9,822 nt of DNA, taken from NCBI GenBank assembly GCA_964448185.1, contig CAYUVO010000095.1, positions 1 through 9,822 on the forward strand, given 5' to 3'. The DNA comes from OFTM382 sp964448185. GTDB lineage: Bacteria; Planctomycetota; Phycisphaerae; Phycisphaerales; UBA1924. A model generated the notes under the pieces. The model saw only the letters and a list, made by a program, of their open reading frames with translations. It ran no database searches and was not told the DNA's origin. The position numbers and the translations under genes are program-made. Numbering within the stretch: position 1 is the stretch's first letter; each line of letters begins with the position of its first letter. Shown one piece after another: positions 4,968 through 9,822 of the stretch.

Positions 4968-5495
4968 ATGGGACAGTATGGAACGATGATTCAAGAGATT
5001 TCAAAGATGCCCTTTGCCTACGCGCACGGCTTGCTCGACGACCTCGACGCTCAACGCTTCGCACGCACCACCGCGCCCGGCGGCACACCGATCAACGCCA
5101 ATCACCCCGCATGGCAAGTCGGACACTTGGCGATCTACCCCTCGCTGGTCGCGGGGTTCTGTGATCTTTCGATTGATGTGACGAGCAACACCGATGCGGA
5201 GATGAAGCTCTTTGAGAAGGGCGCCGATTGCTGCGACGATGCTGACGGCTCGATCTATCCCGCGATGAGCGCCATCAACAGCAAGTTCTTTGATGGGTAC
5301 GGAAAGCTCGTTTCGGCTGCTGCGGCTGCGAGTGACGAGCATCTGATGATGGCGCACACCGGATCCGAACCGATGCGTGAGAAGTTCTCCACCCGCGCTT
5401 CGCTCATCGGCTTTATGGTGGTCGGGCATGTGATGATGCACATGGGGCAGATCAGCTACTGGCGAAGATGCGAGGGCATGGGCTCGGCCATGTGA
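4968..5495 (+). CDS. DinB-family (DinB/YfiT-like) metal-binding four-helix protein
   Basis: The 175-residue product fits the DinB-like four-helix bundle superfamily. The first helix ends with NHPAWQVGHLA (residues 45-55), which supplies a candidate metal His at 53, and the last helix has GHVMMHMGQISYWRR (153-167) with H154 and H158 as an HxxxH pair. Together these would make the three-His metal site typical of the fold. Members include damage-induced DinB of Bacillus and thiol-dependent transferases, but the biochemical role of this one cannot be deduced. It starts 22 bp after the adenylyltransferase with its own strong ribosome binding site, and a strong terminator follows at 5596, so the two genes are probably one operon. 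A functional connection to sulfur-carrier activation is possible but not shown. Confidence 0.78.
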   Translation: MGQYGTMIQEISKMPFAYAHGLLDDLDAQRFARTTAPGGTPINANHPAWQVGHLAIYPSLVAGFCDLSIDVTSNTDAEMKLFEKGADCCDDADGSIYPAMSAINSKFFDGYGKLVSAAAAASDEHLMMAHTGSEPMREKFSTRASLIGFMVVGHVMMHMGQISYWRRCEGMGSAM

Positions 5496-5539
5496 ACATC
5501 ATTGGTGCGAACACCATTGGTGTGAACACCGGTGGTGTG
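5495..5539. repeat. Three 15-bp repeats with nested palindromes after the DinB gene
   Basis: Units AACATCATTGGTGCG, AACACCATTGGTGTG and AACACCGGTGGTGTG lie at 5495-5509, 5510-5524 and 5525-5539. The middle unit contains ACACCATTGGTGT, a perfect inverted repeat around one central base. The third contains CACCGGTG, an 8-bp palindrome. The block begins at the last base of the DinB stop codon and lies before the terminator, so it would be transcribed in the 3' UTR. It could be a protein-binding iteron or mRNA structure; nothing more can be said. Confidence 0.8.
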
Positions 5540-5592
5540 AGCGAGAGCTACGCACCTGCTACACACTTGCAACAACTGATACCGTCGATCAC

Positions 5593-6303
5593 TCAGCCTC
5601 GAACAAATGGGTTCGAGGCTTTTTCTTGTCCGATGGTTGTGGCTTCGCCGTGACCGGGGAGGACGAGCGTCTGGTCGGGCAGCGTGTAGAGCTGCTCGCG
5701 GATCGAGTTGGAGAGCTGCTCGGGATTGGCTCCGGGCAGATCGGTTCGCCCGACCGACCCGGCGAACAAGGCGTCGCCCCCGATGAGCACCCCGGAGTCT
5801 GGGTGGTGGAGCGCGACACTGCCGGGCGAATGCCCGGGAACATGGATCACCCGCCAGGGTGCGCACGAATCAACAAGGGAGAGCTGGTCGTCGTGTTCGA
5901 GCAAGCGGGCAGCAGCGGGGGTGGTGCTGGGCATGCCCGCCGCCTCGGAGAGATTGAGCGACGGGTCGAGGAGCCATTCTTGTTCGTCGCGGTGAATCCA
6001 GATCGGGACCTCGCCGATGGCCTCAAGCAGATCCCGGACGCCCGCGAGGTGGTCGACGTGGGCGTGGGTGAGCACGATCGCGGACACTTTGAGCGAGTGC
6101 TTGCGAAGATGCTCGATCATGGGTTCGGGCTTGGCTCCGACGTCCACGCACCAGCAGGCGGTGGGGTTGTCGCTGCCGGGAAACCTGATGACGAAGCAGT
6201 TGGTCTGCCAGGGCTCGCTGAGCACAAAGGACGCGATCTCGGGCTCTTGGCTCTTAGCGGCGGGTTTGGTGGAAGCAGAATCAGTTGAAGCGTGTTCGGT
6301 CAT
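5593..6303 (-). CDS. Metallo-beta-lactamase-fold hydrolase, glyoxalase II/YcbL-like
   Basis: The 236-residue protein has the full metal-binding set of the metallo-beta-lactamase superfamily: THAHVDHLAG gives HxHxDH (H80, H82, D84, H85), followed by VIHVPGHSPGS (H158), GGDALFAGSVGRTDLPG (D177) and LPGHGEATTIGQEKASNPF (H218). The GRTDLPG and PGHGxxTTIGxExxxNP segments place it with small glyoxalase II-like proteins such as YcbL, which hydrolyse thioesters such as S-D-lactoylglutathione; substrate here is inferred. There is no signal peptide, so it should be cytoplasmic. The last codons (ASNPFVRG) coincide with the opposing terminator hairpin. The start at 6303 has only weak upstream complementarity to 16S rRNA. 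The first 20 residues are Ser/Lys-rich and may be variable. Confidence 0.9.
   Translation of the reverse strand: MTEHASTDSASTKPAAKSQEPEIASFVLSEPWQTNCFVIRFPGSDNPTACWCVDVGAKPEPMIEHLRKHSLKVSAIVLTHAHVDHLAGVRDLLEAIGEVPIWIHRDEQEWLLDPSLNLSEAAGMPSTTPAAARLLEHDDQLSLVDSCAPWRVIHVPGHSPGSVALHHPDSGVLIGGDALFAGSVGRTDLPGANPEQLSNSIREQLYTLPDQTLVLPGHGEATTIGQEKASNPFVRG
5596..5624 (+). terminator. Strong Rho-independent terminator of the thiF-like/DinB operon
   Basis: A perfect 9-bp stem GCCTCGAAC (5596-5604) and GTTCGAGGC (5611-5619) encloses loop AAATGG and is followed by TTTTTC. On the plus strand this is a textbook intrinsic terminator. The same bases are the last codons of the convergent hydrolase gene, and on that strand no T-tract follows, so it should act mainly in the plus direction. 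Confidence 0.92.
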
Positions 6304-6365
6304 AGAGGCAACTCTAGCTACACTGGAGAGAGCAACCCGCAGGATCTCACTCTGGAGCCCCGTTG
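6304..6365. promoter_or_regulatory. Divergent promoter region between hydrolase and cupin genes
   Basis: These 62 bp separate two divergent starts and must hold elements for one or both. GGAG at 6354-6357 is the ribosome binding site for the cupin gene. I cannot assign -35/-10 boxes with confidence. Confidence 0.35.
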
Positions 6366-6755
6366 ATGGTCATCCGCAATATCCACGACACCCCGACTGC
6401 GCCCGTCGAGATGGATGGCGTGCTGGGAGCTTCGATGGCCCTGATGGTCGGGCGTGATGATGGGGCTCCGAACTTCGCGCTTCGACACTTCGAGATCGCA
6501 CCGGGCGGCCACACGCCTAGGCACGCCCACGACTTCGAGCACGAGGTGTTCATCGTCGAGGGCAGCGGCGAGGTGCTGCTCGATGGCGAGTATCGGGCGA
6601 TCCGATCGGGCGATGTTCTGTATATTCCCGCCGATCACGAGCACCAGTTTCGTGCGGATGGTGAAATGACCGATGCAACGGGGAGTGTCGGATTGAGGTT
6701 CTTGTGTCTGGTCCCGATGAGTCGCACTTGCGGCGACCCGACACCCGGAAGCTGA
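6366..6755 (+). CDS. Small single-domain cupin protein
   Basis: The 129-residue protein is one cupin_2 barrel. Motif 1 is PGGHTPRHAHDFEHEVFIVEG (47-66), providing H53, H55 and E60 in the HxH(x)4E arrangement. Motif 2 is GDVLYIPADHEHQF (82-95), with His residues that can complete a metal site. Such small cupins act as dioxygenases, isomerases or ligand sensors, and the sequence alone does not choose between them. ATG 6366 is supported by GGAG eight bases upstream; a TTG one codon earlier is not needed. It is followed by a membrane protein gene after 50 bp on the same strand, and co-transcription is possible but weakly supported. Confidence 0.85.
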   Translation: MVIRNIHDTPTAPVEMDGVLGASMALMVGRDDGAPNFALRHFEIAPGGHTPRHAHDFEHEVFIVEGSGEVLLDGEYRAIRSGDVLYIPADHEHQFRADGEMTDATGSVGLRFLCLVPMSRTCGDPTPGS

Positions 6756-6805
6756 ACTTCTTCTTGTTCTGAGTCCGTATTCTTGCCTGCACGACAGGAG
6801 CACGC

Positions 6806-7750
6806 ATGGCATCTTCAGACCGCCGAGAGACCACAGGGATCATCATCGCCAGCTACATCACCGCCGGGTTGCTCGCGTTGGTGCTCCTCGCGTACGGGGC
6901 GTGGAAGAACGACGTCGCGGTTTCGGCGATCGGGGTGCTCGGGCTGATTGTTGTGGGTGCGGCTGCGCCGTTTAGCTTTGTGGGCCGCGCGAATCCACGC
7001 GCGGACACGATCGCTCTGCTCCACGAGATCAACCACTCGATCAAGCGGTTGTGTGAGCAGCAGGCGCTCTCGGATGATGCACGCCGAGTGTTGAATCGGG
7101 AGAGCGAGCGGGAGTTGCTGCGTGCTGCGATCGAGGATGACATACGCCGCAGCGACTGGGAAGCCGGGTTGGTGCTGGTCCATGAGCTCGCCGAGCGGTT
7201 CGGGTATCGCGCCGATGCCGAGGAGATGCGTTCACGCATCGAAGCCGAGCGTGCAGAAAAACACGCCAGCGAGCTCAACACCGCGATCGCGCAGCTCGAT
7301 GGCTTGATCACTCAGCGAAGGTGGGACGATGCTCGTAGCGAGGCCGAGCGGATCGGGCGTTTGTTTCCCAACGTCAGGCGTTCGCAGGGGCTTGTGGGCC
7401 GGGTGGATCGTGCGTTCGGGCAGTTCCGGATGGATCTCGAACGTCGTTTCCTCGAAGCGGCAGGTGAAGAACGCATCGATGATGCGATGACGCTGCTCAC
7501 GGAGCTCGATGCGTATCTCTCAGCGGACGAGGCCGAGCAGTTCAAGGAAGTCGCACGGGGTGTGATCGGCAAGGCACGCGAGAATCTCGGTGCCCAGTTC
7601 AAGCTCGCGCTTAACGATCATCAGTACCGCAAGGCGGTGCTCGTGGGTCAGCAGATCATCGAGCAGTTCCCGAACTCGCGGATGGCCGACGAGGTGCGTT
7701 CGATGCTCGATGATCTGCTTCGGCGAGCTGCTGCAACAGACGCGCTGTAG
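6806..7750 (+). CDS. Membrane-anchored alpha-helical (TPR-like) repeat protein
   Basis: The 314-residue product has two N-terminal hydrophobic segments (about 11-31 and 38-59) joined by a short turn, then a long charged, mostly helical domain. A basic RANPR follows the second segment. The soluble part has four helical-hairpin units of the TPR-like kind: DIRRSDWEAGLVLVHELAERF (112-132), LITQRRWDDARSEAERIGRLFP (167-188), AAGEERIDDAMTLLTELDAYL (218-238) and ALNDHQYRKAVLVGQQIIEQFP (268-289). No catalytic motif is seen. I infer a scaffold or complex-assembly role at the membrane and do not recognise a named family. ATG 6806 is set by AGGAG at 6796-6800, five bases upstream. The stop is six bases from the convergent lspA stop. 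Confidence 0.8.
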   Translation: MASSDRRETTGIIIASYITAGLLALVLLAYGAWKNDVAVSAIGVLGLIVVGAAAPFSFVGRANPRADTIALLHEINHSIKRLCEQQALSDDARRVLNRESERELLRAAIEDDIRRSDWEAGLVLVHELAERFGYRADAEEMRSRIEAERAEKHASELNTAIAQLDGLITQRRWDDARSEAERIGRLFPNVRRSQGLVGRVDRAFGQFRMDLERRFLEAAGEERIDDAMTLLTELDAYLSADEAEQFKEVARGVIGKARENLGAQFKLALNDHQYRKAVLVGQQIIEQFPNSRMADEVRSMLDDLLRRAAATDAL

Positions 7751-7756
7751 ATCGAG

Positions 7757-8443
7757 CTAGTTACTTTCATTCGCGTGTAGGCCAGCCTCTTGGTCGTGGT
7801 GTTCCTGCGGCGTGCGCCATACATGGATCACCAGTGCTGCGATCCCGAGCATCAGATACAGATCTGCGATGTTCGAGACGTAGGGCCACAGCTCGCTTGA
7901 GCCGCCGGGCCAGTGCAAACCGAACGGCATCTTGACCCCGGGCAACGGATGCAGAAAGTCTCGCACGCATGCGTACATGAGCCGGTCGTACAAGTTGCCA
8001 AGCCCGCCCCCGAGGACGAGTCCGATGGCGGTGTGGACGGGCCATTGGTTGGGGTGGGTCCATCTGCTAAAGCCAAAGAGGGCAAGCCCGACTGCGCCCA
8101 TGGTGAAGGTCACGAACACCCAGCGGTGCCCGGCGGCGATGCCGAAGACCGCGCCGCGGTTGAGCACGAGCGTGAACTCCAGCAGGTTCGGGATGCCTTT
8201 AGCCGGTTCGTGGGGCGGGATCAGCACGCCCGGCCCGCTCGCTGAAGCGGATGCGGCGAGCACCTCTTGGCGATCGAGCACTACGGGCTGACCGGTGACG
8301 GTCTCGAACGCCCAGTGCTTGCTCCAGAGATCCGTACCCATCGCAGCAAACGTCACCGCGAGCAGCAAGATCCACGCACGAACCGAGCGGCCCGAGAGCG
8401 GCTGGTGCTGAACGGGATTTTGAGTTGAGGTGGTGTTGCTCAC
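7757..8443 (-). CDS. lspA: Lipoprotein signal peptidase (signal peptidase II)
   Basis: LspA is the inner-membrane aspartic peptidase that removes the signal peptide of diacylglyceryl-modified prolipoproteins. The 228-residue protein shows the family blocks in order: GTDLWSKHWAF (36-46), NRGAVFGIAAG (95-105), GGGLGNLYDRL (145-155) with catalytic D153, and VSNIADLYLMLG (189-200) with catalytic D194. Hydrophobic helices are near 22-39, 107-126, 135-150 and 190-208. It is longer than the roughly 165-residue E. coli enzyme because of a cytosolic N-terminal extension and periplasmic insertions near 50-85 and 160-190. The start is GTG 8443-8441: it overlaps the stop of the upstream dksA-like gene (GTGA), giving translational coupling and excluding a 35-residue extension that would be read inside that gene. 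A weak ribosome binding site fits coupling. Confidence 0.93.
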   Translation of the reverse strand: MSNTTSTQNPVQHQPLSGRSVRAWILLLAVTFAAMGTDLWSKHWAFETVTGQPVVLDRQEVLAASASASGPGVLIPPHEPAKGIPNLLEFTLVLNRGAVFGIAAGHRWVFVTFTMGAVGLALFGFSRWTHPNQWPVHTAIGLVLGGGLGNLYDRLMYACVRDFLHPLPGVKMPFGLHWPGGSSELWPYVSNIADLYLMLGIAALVIHVWRTPQEHHDQEAGLHANESN

Positions 8444-9531
8444 CGACGAAAGCTGCGATCGCTCGCGCGGGCTGCCTCGATGGACAGCTTCGCCCAGGGG
8501 AGTTCTTCGAGGCGGTCTTCGGGGATGGGCGTGCCGGTGCGTTCGCACAAGCCAAAGGCTCCGTCTCGGATGCGTTCGAGGGCCGCGTCGATCTCGCGGA
8601 TCAGGTCGCGATTGGTGCTCGCCATGCCCAGATTGATGCTCTGCTCGTTGGTGTCCGAGCCTTGTTCAGCGGAATGCTGGGGCAGGCTCGAGAGAGCACC
8701 CGAATCACTCTTGAGCGCTTGATACTCAAGGTTGTTCATCTCGTCCACGAGCACGCGGCGTTTGGCAAGAAGGATCGCTTTGTACTGATCGAGTTTGCGC
8801 TTGTTGAACGGGCTTTTTTTCCGCTTCGAGTTGTCCGCGTCGATCAGTGCTTCCTCTTGAGCCACGGTGTTCTTGGGGCCCGAGGCAATCAACGGCGAAC
8901 GGCGCTTTGAACCCGGGCCGAGCAATGGACCGCCGGGCGAGATGAACTTGGGGATCTCGATCTTGATTCTTGCTCGCCGGCTGACCTTTTTGGTCACGAT
9001 GGTGATGCCCTTGCGTCCGGCCTTTTTGTCGGCCTCGGCTTGTTGAGCCTTGGTCAGCTTTGGCTCGGGCTTACCCGCTGCGGTCTTGGCCGGGGTGCTC
9101 GCAGCTTTCTTTGTCACGATTTTTTTGGTGACGATCTTCTTCGTGATGACTTTTTTGGTGACGATCTTCTTCGTTGCGGGCTTGCTGGTCGGGGCCTTCT
9201 TGGTGACGGGCTTCTTGGGCACAGCCTTTTGCGCCGGTGCTGTCTTGGAGGGGGGGGCTGCCTTGGAAGCGGGTGCCGATTTGGAAACAGGAGCCTTCTT
9301 GGTCGTCGCGGGCTTCTTAGCGGGCGTCTTCGGAGCCGATGCCTTGGTGGTGGTCACCTTCTTTGTGACAGGCTTCTTGGTGACCGCTTTCTTGGCTGTG
9401 GGTGCTTTGGCAGCAGGCTTGGGGGTTGGTTTCTTGACAGGTGCCTTCTTTACCGGTGCCTTTTTAGCAGCGGGCTTGGCCGGAGCCTTCTTCGTCGTCG
9501 CTTTGCTGGTTGAAGAAGTCTTCTTTGGCAT
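8440..9531 (-). CDS. DksA/TraR-family protein with histone-H1-like basic tail
   Basis: The 363-residue product has two distinct parts. Residues 3-165 are a Lys/Ala/Pro/Thr-rich tail with motifs AKKAPVKKAPVKK, VTKKPVTKK and a run of VTKK-type units near 121-142, like histone H1 C-terminal tails and bacterial H1-like proteins; it should be disordered and bind nucleic acid. Residues 246-363 are a DksA/TraR C-terminal region: a long helix (KLDQYKAILLAKRRVLVDEM), EQGSDTNEQS, REIDAALERIRDGAFGLCERTG and IPEDRLEELPWAK. DksA-type proteins enter the RNA polymerase secondary channel. Only one zinc-finger cysteine (C329) remains, so metal binding is probably lost. ATG 9531 (MPKKTSST) is chosen; in-frame ATG 9558 and an upstream alternative add unconvincing residues. 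It overlaps lspA by four bases. Whether it acts as a DksA-like regulator, a nucleoid protein or both is open. Confidence 0.85.
   Translation of the reverse strand: MPKKTSSTSKATTKKAPAKPAAKKAPVKKAPVKKPTPKPAAKAPTAKKAVTKKPVTKKVTTTKASAPKTPAKKPATTKKAPVSKSAPASKAAPPSKTAPAQKAVPKKPVTKKAPTSKPATKKIVTKKVITKKIVTKKIVTKKAASTPAKTAAGKPEPKLTKAQQAEADKKAGRKGITIVTKKVSRRARIKIEIPKFISPGGPLLGPGSKRRSPLIASGPKNTVAQEEALIDADNSKRKKSPFNKRKLDQYKAILLAKRRVLVDEMNNLEYQALKSDSGALSSLPQHSAEQGSDTNEQSINLGMASTNRDLIREIDAALERIRDGAFGLCERTGTPIPEDRLEELPWAKLSIEAARASDRSFRR
9112..9178. repeat. Direct repeats in the lysine-rich tail coding region
   Basis: A perfect 24-bp sequence recurs at 9121-9144 and 9151-9174 (30-bp period), with partial copies on either side. 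On the coding strand it encodes the KKIVTKKVITKK-type stretch. The repeats suggest that the tail grows and shrinks by unit duplication. Confidence 0.85.
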
Positions 9532-9672
9532 GTTCTGTGTAATCCCTGCGCCGAGCATTGACGCTTCATCTGACTCGTGCGTCGGTGAGCGAACGTCGCT
9601 GTTCAAGCTCGATCAGACGTTGTGCGCACTGCGGCGCATCCCAACTCGGCCTGCCCCAAGGGGCTGACGTTA
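9532..9672. promoter_or_regulatory. Divergent intergenic region upstream of the dksA-like gene
   Basis: These 141 bp separate the dksA-like start from the start of a rightward partial gene and must contain the promoter of the dksA-lspA pair. On the minus strand TTGAAC near 9600 resembles a -35 box, but the matching -10 is poor. No riboswitch or operator is recognised. Confidence 0.35.
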
Positions 9673-9822
9673 TGGGGCCAAGCGTAGGAATCATGCCCCG
9701 CAGAGTCAATGGTCGGGATCTGAGCGGGAAGGCTCGGGCTCTGAATGTGGAGGTGGAAGGGGGGGGGGCGTTCATCAAACCGTCCCGGCTTGCGCAACCG
9801 CGCGTTCCGCTCTACGTTCAGG
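9673..9822 (+). CDS. Partial unidentified protein, N terminus only
   Basis: ATG 9673 is preceded by AAGGGGG at 9658-9664, a good ribosome binding site eight bases upstream, and opens 50 codons with no stop before the window ends. A second in-frame ATG lies at 9694 (MPRRVNGRDLSGK). The residues (EVEGGGAFIKPSRLAQPRVPLYVQ) show no signal peptide or membrane helix and match no family I recognise. A ten-G run at 9759-9768 falls in frame and encodes the Gly-rich stretch. The gene is divergent from the dksA-like gene. It could be chance, but start context and continued openness favour a real gene. Confidence 0.5.

Noticed and set aside
5626..6288. Plus-strand open frame opposite the metallo-beta-lactamase-fold gene.
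   Set aside because: It lacks a ribosome binding site and motifs; the minus strand has the complete metal-binding set.
8425..8910. Plus-strand frame opposite the dksA-lspA junction.
   Set aside because: It spans the junction of two well-supported genes on the other strand and shows no family features.

Overview
The window is GC-rich, protein-coding bacterial DNA that most resembles a member of the Planctomycetota, probably of the Phycisphaerae/Phycisphaerales. That placement is an inference from three things: a secreted protein ending in two dockerin-like motifs of the GDIADDFGTLGADG type; a dksA-like regulator directly coupled to lspA; and a Lys/Ala/Pro-rich basic tail on the regulator. There are no tRNA or rRNA genes, no transposase and no CRISPR array. 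Long G or C homopolymers (8 to 10 bases) recur both inside and between genes.

Layout. Positions 1-151 (minus) hold the start of an exported protein whose signal peptide contains a 15-bp tandem repeat; the gene runs off the left edge. Positions 178-828 (plus) encode an RluA-type pseudouridine synthase. Positions 829-1707 are an accessory, repeat-dense region: three copies of a 19-bp motif, a 252-bp array of twelve 21-bp units that encode a coiled-coil heptad on the plus strand but are broken by one TGA, and G-quadruplex-capable tracts on both strands. Positions 1708-3090 (plus) encode a secreted FG-GAP-like repeat protein with a duplicated dockerin-like C terminus.

The remainder is compact housekeeping and small-enzyme DNA. 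It contains a RimJ/RimL-like GNAT acetyltransferase (3136-3810, minus); a ThiF/MoeB-type E1-like adenylyltransferase and a DinB-family protein in a likely two-gene operon (3845-5495, plus) that ends at a strong intrinsic terminator; and a metallo-beta-lactamase-fold hydrolase (5593-6303, minus) whose last codons form that terminator stem. Next come a small cupin (6366-6755, plus) and a membrane-anchored helical-repeat protein (6806-7750, plus). The signal peptidase II gene lspA (7757-8443, minus) is translationally coupled to an upstream DksA/TraR-family gene with a histone-H1-like tail (8440-9531, minus). A divergent partial gene (9673 onward, plus) leaves the right edge.

Functional links. 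LspA processes lipoproteins, and at least two genes here encode exported or dockerin-bearing proteins, so envelope and secretion functions are prominent; that grouping may be coincidental. The most unusual parts are the 21-bp heptad array with its phased A-tracts, the tandem repeat inside a signal peptide, the terminator embedded in a convergent coding end, and the H1-like tail on a DksA-like protein with a degenerate zinc finger. I found no clear evidence for a complete new defence or mobile system.
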